64,000 bases of DNA from Streptomyces sp. CA-210063. GTDB taxonomy: Bacteria > Actinomycetota > Actinomycetes > Streptomycetales > Streptomycetaceae. Positions 51,887-61,800 of the stretch are shown here, one piece after another. The DNA lies in NCBI RefSeq assembly GCF_024612015.1, contig NZ_CP102512.1:10416001-10480000 (forward strand), given 5' to 3'. Every line of letters begins with the position of its first letter. Within the stretch, counting starts at the first letter, position 1. Position numbers and translations under genes: made by a program. A model generated the notes under the pieces. That model saw only the letters and a program-made list of their open reading frames with translations. It was not told where the DNA came from and did not search any database.

Positions 51887-53086
51887 TCACCAGGTAACCG
51901 GCAGTTCGTGCAGGCCGTTCACCATCGTCCCGGTCTTCCAGCGCAGTTCCTTCACGGGGACGGCCAGACGGAGACCGGGCTTGTCTTCCAGGAGGACTTC
52001 CAAGGCCACTTGGAGCTCCACACGAGCCAGATGAGCACCGATGCAGTAGTGCGGGCCGTGCCCGAAGCTGAGGTGCGGGTTGACGGTCCTGTCGAGCACC
52101 AGCTCGTCGGCGTCGTGGAAGACAGCGGGGTCGCGGTTGGCGGCCGCCGTGTCGACCAGGACGGGGTCGCCCGCGCGGACGAGGGCGCCGCCCAGCTCGA
52201 TGTCCTCGGTGGCGTAGCGGGGGAAGGCGAAGCCGTTGGGCAGCGGCACGTAGCGCAGTAGTTCCTCGACCGCGCGGGGAAGTGTTTCGGGCCGGCCGAG
52301 CAGAGAGGAGAAGCGGTCGGGCCGCGCAAGCAGCAGATAGCAGGAGTTGGAGATCTGGTGGTAGGTCGTCACGAATCCCGCGCTGATGAGGACGGGGGCG
52401 AGGGCCATCAGCTCCCGCATGGTGATGCGCCCCTCCTGGTCATGCGCCCGCACGAGGGCGCTGAACAGGTCTTCGCCGGGTTCCCGGCGGCGCAGCTCCA
52501 CCAGCTCGGCCGTGTACGCGGCGAACGTGTTGTTCCACTTGTGGAATTCGTCGGCCGTGACCGTGTGGGACATCATGACGTCCAGCCAGTCCCGGACACG
52601 GACGTGGCCCTCCTGGCTGATGCCGAGCAGTTCGCCGATCACGGTGATCGCCAGCGGGTACGCGAACCGCTCGCCCAGGTCCGCCGGAGCGCCCGACTCC
52701 GTCATGTCGCGGGAGAGTCCCTCGGCGATCTCCCGCACACGCTCGCGCAGCCGCTCGACCCGGCGTGCCGTGAACGCCTTCGCGACCGTGCCGCGCAGGC
52801 GGGCGTGGTCGGGCCCGTCGGTGGAGAGCAGGCCGCCGCCGCTCACCGCCACCGGTCTGACACGCGGCCGGTCCCGGCCGGCCGCCGCGGCCATGCTGAA
52901 CCGGGAGTCGCCCAGCACCGACTTGGCGTCGGTGTACCGGGTGACCAGCCAGGCGTCCTCGCCGTACGGCATCCGCACCCGCACGGGTGGACGCTGTCGC
53001 AGGTCGGCATAGAGGGGGTGGAGAGCGAGGCCGTCGGGCTGCTCGAAGGGATAGGCGAGCGGTTCCCGCAGTGCCGACTCCGTCAT
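51887..53086 (-). CDS. Cytochrome P450 of the tetramate macrolactam cluster (ikaD/cftA-like)
   Basis: A 399-residue P450. Heme loop SFGHGPHYCIGAHLARVELQ, ExxR in EELLRYVPL. The I-helix reads LISAGFVTTYHQI, so the usual acidic residue of AGxE/DTT is Val here. As last gene of the operon after the macrolactam synthetase, it is expected to oxidise the finished polycycle, as the P450s of ikarugamycin-type loci do (ketone, hydroxyl or epoxide). Start ATG 53086 with GGAAAGG 6 nt upstream; GTG 53119, overlapping the reductase stop, is in frame and would give coupling. Confidence 0.85.
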   Translation of the reverse strand: MTESALREPLAYPFEQPDGLALHPLYADLRQRPPVRVRMPYGEDAWLVTRYTDAKSVLGDSRFSMAAAAGRDRPRVRPVAVSGGGLLSTDGPDHARLRGTVAKAFTARRVERLRERVREIAEGLSRDMTESGAPADLGERFAYPLAITVIGELLGISQEGHVRVRDWLDVMMSHTVTADEFHKWNNTFAAYTAELVELRRREPGEDLFSALVRAHDQEGRITMRELMALAPVLISAGFVTTYHQISNSCYLLLARPDRFSSLLGRPETLPRAVEELLRYVPLPNGFAFPRYATEDIELGGALVRAGDPVLVDTAAANRDPAVFHDADELVLDRTVNPHLSFGHGPHYCIGAHLARVELQVALEVLLEDKPGLRLAVPVKELRWKTGTMVNGLHELPVTW

Positions 53087-53115
53087 GGTCTGCCTTTCCG
53101 GAAGAGGCCGAAGGG

Positions 53116-54171
53116 TCACAGGCGCACCAGAAGCTTGCCGCGGTTGGCCGCCGAGTCCGTGTACAGGCTGCGGTACGCCTCGGGGATGGAGTCGAAACCG
53201 TGCCGGACGGTCTCGTGGTGGGCGATTTCACCGCGGCGGACCATCCCGCCCAGTTCGTCGTGCATCGCGTCGAGCGTCCGGTCGTCGTACCACTCCTCCG
53301 CGAAAATCCCGCGGACGGTCGTACGGGGGAACATGATGTAGGGCAGCAGCCGTGGCCCGACATGGTCGCCGGCGATCTGCGTCGCCCACTGCCAGCAGAC
53401 GGCCACCTGGCTGCCGACGTTCAGCAGGGAGAACACCGCGTCGGTGATGGCCCCGCCCAGATTGTCGAAGTACTTGTCGATGCCCTGCGGTGCGGCTGTC
53501 CGCAGTGCCTCGCGCACCTTGTCGGGGTCGTCGCCGTGCCGGTAGTGGACGACGTCGTCGAAACCCAGCGCGGTCAGGTGCCGCGCCTTCTCCGGTGAGC
53601 TGGTCGTGCCGATCACCCGCGCGCCGTACCGCTTGGCCAGCTGACCGGCGAGTGATCCCACGGCGCCGGAGGCGCCGCTGATCACGAACGTGTCACCCGG
53701 CCTGACGGTGAAGAACTTGGTCAGCGTGCCCCACGCGGTCAGTCCCGGCGGTCCCATGACGCCGAGCGCCGTCGACAGGGGCAGTGCCTCGTCGTAGCGC
53801 CGCGGGTCCAGTCGCCGGAAGGCAGGGAAGGGGACGGGGAACTCGCCATGTTCCCAGCGCCATCCCGCGCCGGTGCCGATCACATGACTGCGCCAGCCGC
53901 CGTATCCCTGGACCAGATCGCCGACCGCGAAGGCCGCCCGCTCACCGGCCGAAACCACGCGCAGGATGCTGTGCGCGACCATGTGCTCGCCGATGGGCGT
54001 TTCAAGGGCGAGTCCCTGCAGGTACGGGTCGAGCGACACGTAGAGGGTCTCGAAGAGCATCTCGTCCTCCGCGAGCGAGACGTCCACCTCCTCCACCACC
54101 TTCTGGTAGATCCGGTCGACGTCGGGAACCCCCGGAACGTGCTCGCGTACGATCCACTTCTCGATCCTCAT
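53116..54171 (-). CDS. Medium-chain NADPH-dependent reductase (ikaC-like cyclase)
   Basis: A 351-residue MDR-superfamily enzyme of the prostaglandin/leukotriene reductase type, zinc-free. Cofactor motif VISGASGAVGSLAGQLAKRY, substrate-side LPLSTALGVMGPPGLTAWGT, and the YFDNLGGAITDAVF stretch. In ikarugamycin-type pathways this enzyme closes the inner five-membered ring by hydride addition to an enone; the operon context supports that role. ATG 54171 overlaps the upstream stop by 4 nt. Confidence 0.85.
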   Translation of the reverse strand: MRIEKWIVREHVPGVPDVDRIYQKVVEEVDVSLAEDEMLFETLYVSLDPYLQGLALETPIGEHMVAHSILRVVSAGERAAFAVGDLVQGYGGWRSHVIGTGAGWRWEHGEFPVPFPAFRRLDPRRYDEALPLSTALGVMGPPGLTAWGTLTKFFTVRPGDTFVISGASGAVGSLAGQLAKRYGARVIGTTSSPEKARHLTALGFDDVVHYRHGDDPDKVREALRTAAPQGIDKYFDNLGGAITDAVFSLLNVGSQVAVCWQWATQIAGDHVGPRLLPYIMFPRTTVRGIFAEEWYDDRTLDAMHDELGGMVRRGEIAHHETVRHGFDSIPEAYRSLYTDSAANRGKLLVRL

Positions 54172-55856
54172 TCGCACTCCTTGGCTGTGACCGGGATGAC
54201 GATCTGGGTGGGCGGCGGCTGGGTCCGGTCGATGTCCGCGGTGAACTCCACCCCGTCGTCCCGGCAGATGAACTGCATGACGTGCCGGCCCGCGGCAGCC
54301 GCCCTGATGAGACCGCCGATCGTGGCCCAGACTCCGGAGAGGTAGAAGTTCTTCAGTCCCGGCACCACTGGACCGTGCTTGTTCACCTCTTTCTCCACCG
54401 TCTCCGCGCCGTCCACGAACGGCAGCCATCCGGCGATCGATCCGTTGTGGTTGGCGGTGTAGCGGATCTGGGTGAGCGGGGTGCCGATGTCGCGCACCAC
54501 GACCGCCTCGGCCAGCCCGGGGAAGCGCCGGTCGAGGAACTCCGTGACGGCTCGCTGGACCTGGCGCTTGGCGGCGTAGTACGCCGGACCGCGACGTACC
54601 GCCAGGGTGTGCAGCTCCTGCCCCTTGCGGGTACGACTGCGCTGTTCCGGTCCCCGGGTCAGCTCTCGCCAGGCGCCGGTGTCGGAGAAGTACGTGACGA
54701 AGACGACGCTGGTCCCACGTGGTGAGAGTTCCGGGTAGTGGGCGCTGCGGAACTGCACGTTCATGCTGGGTCTGCCCATGCCGACGAAGGGGGCCGCCTC
54801 CTCCTCACCGAGCAGGTACGTCGTACACGGATCGCCCTGCGGGAACGGCCGGTCCAGTCCCAGGAAGACGCTGACATAGCCGGGGTAGAGCATCCCCGGT
54901 TCGTCGATGGTCTCCGTGTAGAGGCGTTCGTAGGTCCTGTTGAGGTACTGGCCTCTCAGGAGCTTCATCATCGTGGTGTGGCCGTCACAGGCGGAGACCA
55001 CGATGTCGGCCCGGAACTCCCGCCCGTCGCTCAGCCGCACGCCGACGCTACGGTCGTTCTCGACCAGTACCTCCTCGACCTTGGCGTTGTACGTGACCTG
55101 CCCGCCGAGCCGCACATAGCGTTCCTCGACCGACCTCGCCAGGCCGAGCGAGCCGCCTTCGGGCACACCGGCTGTCCCGTTGGCGTGCGACGCCAGCTGG
55201 AAGTAGAAGGGCAGCACGGGGAAGGCGGGATGGTACTCGTAGAGGATGTGGTTGAAGGCTTCGCGCAGCAGCGGGTCGGAGAACCTCGCGGCATAGTCCG
55301 TCATCAGGGTCGTCATCGACTTCCGGATGACGTTGACGTACGGCAGGAACGCGGCCAGCATGCGCCAGCGCTCGATGCGTCCCATCAGCCCCGCCGGCTT
55401 GAGGAAGGGGTAGGCCGCCATGCACGCCTTGAACTTCCGCAGACCGGCGCAGAATTCTCTGATCGGTTTCGCGTCGGCCGGCGAGAGAGCGAGGAGATGC
55501 CGCTCCAGGCGGTCCGGATCGGAATAGAAGTACACGGCTCGGCCGTCGCGGGCACGGACGACGTTGAAGACGTCGAAGTTACGCATCTGCTTGCCCTGCA
55601 ACGCGCCGAGCTCCAGCCAGATCTGGTGCATCTCGTCACCGGGCCCGGAGCCGAGCAACCAGCTGACACACCAGTCGAAGGTGAAGTCGCCCTTGTCCCA
55701 GGCGGTGCAGCAGCCGCCCGGCAGCTCGTGCATCTCGAAGATCCGGGTCCGGTAGCCGTTCATCTGGGCGTAGCAGCCGGTGGACAGGCCACCGAGCCCC
55801 GCGCCGATGATGATCATCGTCTTTCGCCGGCTTCCCTGCGGGGTGTCACTCGCCAT
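54168..55856 (-). CDS. Phytoene-desaturase-like FAD enzyme (ikaB-like PTM cyclase)
   Basis: A 562-residue CrtI-family flavoprotein. N-terminal MIIIGAGLGGLSTGCYAQMN and FEMHELPGGCC; C-terminal FYLSGVWATIGGLIRAAAAG binds FAD. In tetramate macrolactam loci such enzymes drive the first reductive ring closures of the polyene; here only one copy is present, as in the 5-6-5 ikarugamycin type rather than the two copies of 5-5-6 types. ATG 55856 with GGAGG 9 nt upstream overlaps the end of the synthetase gene by 11 nt. Confidence 0.88.
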   Translation of the reverse strand: MASDTPQGSRRKTMIIIGAGLGGLSTGCYAQMNGYRTRIFEMHELPGGCCTAWDKGDFTFDWCVSWLLGSGPGDEMHQIWLELGALQGKQMRNFDVFNVVRARDGRAVYFYSDPDRLERHLLALSPADAKPIREFCAGLRKFKACMAAYPFLKPAGLMGRIERWRMLAAFLPYVNVIRKSMTTLMTDYAARFSDPLLREAFNHILYEYHPAFPVLPFYFQLASHANGTAGVPEGGSLGLARSVEERYVRLGGQVTYNAKVEEVLVENDRSVGVRLSDGREFRADIVVSACDGHTTMMKLLRGQYLNRTYERLYTETIDEPGMLYPGYVSVFLGLDRPFPQGDPCTTYLLGEEEAAPFVGMGRPSMNVQFRSAHYPELSPRGTSVVFVTYFSDTGAWRELTRGPEQRSRTRKGQELHTLAVRRGPAYYAAKRQVQRAVTEFLDRRFPGLAEAVVVRDIGTPLTQIRYTANHNGSIAGWLPFVDGAETVEKEVNKHGPVVPGLKNFYLSGVWATIGGLIRAAAAGRHVMQFICRDDGVEFTADIDRTQPPPTQIVIPVTAKECE

Positions 55857-58800
55857 GTGTCTCACCTCCGTCGTCGAGGGTCCGGGTGAGGACCGCGCGG
55901 GTGAGACCGGCATTGTGCTCGAGGTGTCCCGGATCGAGCATGTCGGCGTGGGAGCCGGAGCCGCGCAGTACCGCGGTGGAGCCGCTGGAACTGCCGTGCC
56001 AGGAACCCTCCTCCCCGGCGGCGTAGAGCGCGGTCTTGCGTTCGTCGGAGATCACGGTGACGGCGGCGCGTACGGTGCCGAGGTTGGGTGTGCGGCCGCA
56101 GAAGCCGATGTAGTCCCTGGCCTGCTCGAGGGTTTCCTCGGCCAGGTCCTGTGAACCGGTGTGCTTGCGCAGGTGTTCGCGCAGCTCGCGTTCGAAGCTC
56201 CGCAGGTGCTCGTCGCTGGGGGTGAAGGCGGCGGGGGTGCGGTAGGAGTCGAGGATGACGACGTTGCGGACCTCGCGTCCGCGGTGTTCCAGCTCCTGGG
56301 CGACTTCGAAGGCCAGGTTGCCGCCGAGCGAGTAGCCGAGCAGCTCACAGGGGCCCTCCGGCTGGAGGGAGGCGATCAGGTCGGCGTAGCGGGCCGTCTT
56401 GTCGTCGCCGGGGAGGTAGTTGAATGCCACGAGCTCGTACTCCGGCAGCTGGTCCGCGAAGAGCCGGTAGACCAGCCCGTGGCCGCCGGCGGGCGGGAAG
56501 CAGAAGACGACCGGCCCGGTGCCGCCGTTGAACCGCAGCCAGGGCTGCGCGCCGGGGAGCCGGCCGGTGATGATGTGTTCCACCGTCCTGGCCATGCCGT
56601 GCAGCGTGGTCACCTTGAACAGATGACTGACCGGGATGGTGACGTTGAACTCGTTCTGCAATGCGTGGATCAGCTCGATCAGTTTGACGGAGCTGCCGCC
56701 GGCCTCGAAGAAGTCGTGCTGGAGCCCGACCTCCGTCGGTCCGAGAACTGCCTTCCAGTGGTGGGCCATCCGTGTCTCGTAGAGGGTGACGGGTGGTTCG
56801 TGGAGTGTGTCGTCGACGGTCCGGCGGGGCGCGGGCAGCGCCGCGACATCGACTTTTCCGCTGGGGGTGAGGGACAGCTCGGGCAGTTCGGTGAAGGAGG
56901 AGGGGATCAGCTGGGTCGGCAGGTGCTCGGCGAGGTGGCGACGGAGCTGTCGCCAGTCCAGTTCCGCACCGGGGGCTGCCACACCGTACGCGCACAGGGT
57001 GCTCTCGCCGCGCTCGTCGGGCCGGACGCTGACGACCGCCTGGGCCAGTGCCGGCCAGCGCGCGAGATGGGATTCGATCTCACTCAGCTCCACGCGGTGG
57101 CCGTTCACCTTCGCCTGCGAGTCGGCGCGGCCGAGCAGGTGTACGCACCCGTCGCTGTCCCAGCGTGCGAGATCGCCGGTGCGGTAGAGGCGGACGGGCC
57201 GCGCACCGGGCCCACGGCCGAGGGTGCGGGTGATGAAGCGGTGCTCGGTCTGCTCGGGGTCCCCGAGGTATCCGATGGCGACGCCCCCGCCGCCGATCCA
57301 CAGCTCGCCCGTGACGCCGGGCGGCACGGGTTCGCCGTGTTCGTCGACGATGTAGAGCTGGGTGCCGGGGAACGGCCGTCCGATCGGCACCGTGCGGCTT
57401 GGTTCCAGGCCGCGAGTGGGTCCCTCGAAGTAGGTGCTGTCGATGGTCGCCTCGGTCAGGCCGTAGGAGTTGACCAGACGGGTGTCCGGGGCGCACAGGG
57501 CCCGCAGCCGTTCGTACTCCTCGACCTTCCAGGTGTCGGAACCGACGACCAGCAGACGCATGAAGTCCAGACGGCTGCCGTCGTGCTCGCAGTGGGCCAG
57601 CAGACCCCGGACGACCGAGGGTACGAATTCGCCGCAGTCGACGCGCTCCTGACGCATGACGGCGTACAGCCGGGCGGTGTTGAACAGCAGCTCGCGTCCG
57701 ACGAGCACCAGGGTGCCGCCGGAGCACAGGGCACGCACCAGGTCCCCGGTGAAGACGTCGAAGGACGGACTGGCCATCTGCAGGTGGACGGCGACATCCT
57801 GGTCGAGGCGGTACTCCGTGCGCCAGCCTTCGTAGGCCGAGGCGAGGTTGCGGTGGCTCACCAGCACGGCCTTGGGGCGGCCGGTGGAGCCGGAGGTGTG
57901 GATGACGTAGGCGGCACCGTCCATGTCGACGTCGGGGTCGTCCATGCCGTCGTCCATGCTGTCGTCCGGGCCGTCGTCCGGTCCGGGCACGTCGGGTGAA
58001 GGACCGGCGGCGAGGTCGTCGAGGGTGACCACCCGGGACGGGAGGTGTGCGAACCGTTCGGATGCGGTCGCGTCGACCACGGTCAGTGCGGCAGCGGTGT
58101 GCGTGACCATGGTGGCCAGCCTGTCTCCCGGGTCGCGGGGGTCCAGCGGCAGGTACGCGGCGCCGGCCCTGAGCACTGCCAGCAGGGTGACGATCAGCTC
58201 GGGTGACTTGTCCAGGCAGACGGCCACCACCGTTCCCTCACCGACGCCGAGTTCGCGCAGCCGCCGGGCGCGGGCGCGGCTGTGCAGGTCCAGCTCGCCG
58301 TAGGTCAGGCGGTGGGCCGCACCGTCCTCCGTGGGAGCGGAGACGGCGACGGCACCTGGCCGTTCGGCGGCGACACGGCTGATGAGCCGGTGCACCGGCA
58401 CGCCGGACCCGGTGGTCCGCTGTGCCGCTCCGCTCCAGTCGGTGGTGAGGCGTTCGCGCTCCCGGGCCCCGAGCATCTCCAGTCGGCCCGCGGGCAGCGC
58501 GGGGTCGGCGCGGGTCAACGCGTCGAGCAGGTTGACGTAGTGGGAGGACATCCGCCGCATCGTCTCGGCGAGGAACAGGTCGGTGTTGTACTTGAAGACG
58601 CAGTGGAAGCGCTGGTCGGCTTCGTCCTCGTACACGGACAGCGTGACATCGAACTGGCCTTCCTCCTCCGGCAGTTCGATGTAGTCGAGACGGTAGCCGT
58701 ACTTCTCGGTGGCTACCTTGTGGGTGAGCAGGATGAACATCGCCTGGAAGACGGCGGACCGGCTCGGGTCGTGCCTGAGGCCCAGTTCCTCGACCAGGAG

Positions 58801-61800
58801 CACGAACGGATACTCCTGGTGGTCCAGCCCGCCGAGGACGACATCGCGGACACGGGTGAGGAGCTGCGCGACGGTCGGCGAGCCGGCCAGGTCGAGGTGG
58901 AGCGGCAGCGGGTTGACGAAGTAGCCGTAGACCTTGGCGAAGTCCTCCTGGGTACGGCCTGTGACCGGACTGCCGACGATGATGTCGTCCTGTCCGGAGT
59001 AGTGGTGGAGCATCAGGTAGTAGGCGCTGATGAGCACCATGAAGACGGTGACGTCGTGTTCCCGGGCCAGGGCGTGGACGCGGGCGCTGAGGTCGGCGTC
59101 GAGGACGAAGAACTCCGAGGCTCCGTTGTGGGTCTGGACGGCCGGACGCGGCTTGTCGGTCGGCAGGCCGAGGGCGGGGACGTCGACCGGCAGGTGTGTC
59201 TTCCAGTAGTCGAGCATCCGCCGGGCGTCAGGGCCGGCGAGGAACTGGTTCTGCCAGTTGAGGAAGTCGATGTAGCGGGTGGTGACGGGCGGCAGTTCCG
59301 GTGTCCGGCCCTGTCGCAGGGACTCGTGGACCGCGAGGAGTTCCTCGATGAAGGTGAAGGTGGAGATGGCGTCGGAGATGATGTGGTGGACGGCCTTCAT
59401 CAGCACCCAGTGGTCCGGGCCGCGTTTGAACAGGCGCAGGCGGACGAGTGGGTCGTGTTCGAGGTCGTAGGGCTTGCGGTACTGGTCGACGATCAGGGAA
59501 TGGATGTCGTCCCACTGCCATCCCTGGACGTCGAAGAGTGCGACGTCCTGCCGCAAGGCGGCGTCTTCGGCGGGAGCGACCTTCTGTACGGGTTGACCCT
59601 GGACGTGGGTGAAGTTGGCGCGGAGGCTGGGATGGCGCTCGATCAGCGTGCGGAACGCCGCGAACATCAGCTCGGGGTCGAGTTCCGTCCGCACCTCGAC
59701 CGCCCCGCCGATGTTGTAGGCGAAACCGTCGGGATTGAGCTGCTTGAGGAACCACAGCGCCTTCTGGTTCTGGGTCAGGGGATGCTGCCGCTCGTCGTGG
59801 AAGAGCTCGACGGCACTGGTGCCCACGGCCTCGTCCGCGTCCGCCGAGGCCCGCTCGGCGAGGTCGTCGTACAGGAGACTGATCAGGTCGCCGCCGGGTG
59901 CGCCGCTGCCGAGCAGGGCTACGACCGGCAGAGTGACGCCCAGGTCGGCCTGGACCCGTGAGCGCAGCTCCATCGCCAGGAGGGAGTCGAGGCCGAGAGC
60001 GCCCAGGCCGGCGGTGAGGTCGACTTGTTCGGGTCGCATCCGCAGCACACCGGCGGCCACGTGGGTGAAGCGGTCGGTCAGCAGGGCCCGGCGGGTGTCC
60101 GGGTCGGCGGCGCGGAAGGCGGCTTCGAAGGACTCCAGGGCGCCGTCGTCCCCGGCGGCCGGGCAGTCCGCCCTTCCGACCGCCGCCAGGTCGGTGACCA
60201 GCAGCGGTGGTGTCTGGTACCAGGCCAGGAAGACGGGCCAGTCGACGACGGTCGCGACGAGCAGTTGGGCACGGTCCTGGCCGATGACGCGTTCGAGGAC
60301 GGCCATGCCCGCTTCGGGCGAGAGCGAACTCATGCCTCGCCGGGCGCGGTAGTGCTCGATCAGTCCGAGTTCCTCGATCATGCCTGTGGCCCAAGGGCCC
60401 CAGTCGATGCTGAGGGCGGGCAGGCCGAGGGCGCGACGGTGGTGGGCGAGCGCGTCGAGGAAGGCGTTGCCCGCGGCGTAGTTGGCCTGGCCCGCGGTGG
60501 TCAGCAACGAGGCGATCGACGAGAAGAGGACGAAGTGGTCGAGCGGCTCGTCCGCCAGATGACGGTGGAGGAGGTACGCGCCGAGGACCTTCGGGGTGTA
60601 CACGGCGTCGAAGGTGGCCCGGTCCATCTCCGGCAGGAGGGTGTCGCGGACCTGGCCGGCGAGGTGGAACACGCCGCGGATGGGCGGTGACTGGCGTCGC
60701 CGGTAGTCGGCGAGCCATGTGGTGAGGGCGGCCTCGTCGCCGATGTCGAGCGGGGCGAGGACCGGCTGCGCGCCGAGTGCCTCCAGTTCCTTGAGGAAGC
60801 GGATACGGTCGGCGGTGGCGGAGTCCGGGGGGACGCCGTGCCACTGCTCGCGGTCGGGCAGTACGGTGCGGCCGACGAGGATCAGGCGCCGGGCGCCGCG
60901 GGCGACGAGCCGGCGGCACAGGAGCCGGCCGAGCGCGCCGAACGCACCGGTCACCAGGTACGCGCCGTCGGCCCGGAGCCGCAGCGGCAGCGGGCGGGAC
61001 AGGCCGGTGGCCGGTGCGAGACGGCTGGAGAGGCGTCGGCCGTCGCGCAGCGCGATCTCCTGCTCCCCGTCGGCCTCGGTCACCTCCCGCAGGATGGCGC
61101 GGGCGTCCGCGGCCCGGGCCGCGGTGTCGTCACCGGAAACGGGATCGAGGTCGATGAGCGTGCCGCGGTGGTCGGGGAGTTCCTGCTGCCCCAGGACGCG
61201 GCCGATGCCCCAGGCCGTCGCGGTGAGCGGCTCCGCCGGATCTCCGGGGACGACGGCCTGAGCGCCACGGGTGACGATGTGCAGTCTGCTGTCCGGCTGG
61301 TGGACAGGCAGCGTGCGGGCGAGCGCGATCAGCGAGTAGCCGGCGAGGTCGGCGTGGTCACGGAGGTCGGCCGCCGTGTCGGTCGCGTCGATCGGCGGGA
61401 GGTCGAGGCTCCAGAGGTGGACGACGTGGTCGTAGGATGCCGGGCCGTCCGTGCGCAACTCGGCGAAGAGGCGCTCCAGGTCGGCGGCCGAGCCGGGGGT
61501 GATCGCCGACTCGTGCCGCCCGGGATCCAGACGGTAGGCCGCGCCGGGCCGCACCAGATGACAACGGCCGCCGAGGGCGGTGACCCGTGCCGCCAGCTCG
61601 TCGGCGACGCCCTGACCGTCGGCGAAGACGAGCCAGCCCTCGGCCGAGGAGCCGGATGCGTCCGCGGGATCCGGCTCGTGCGGAGTCTCGACCCAGGTGA
61701 TGTCGGCCAGCCAGGAATCAACGGTGTTCAGGCTCACCGAGGTGGATGCCGCCTCGACATCGGCGGCGCGGAAGCCACGGACGCGTCCGAGCGGACTGCC

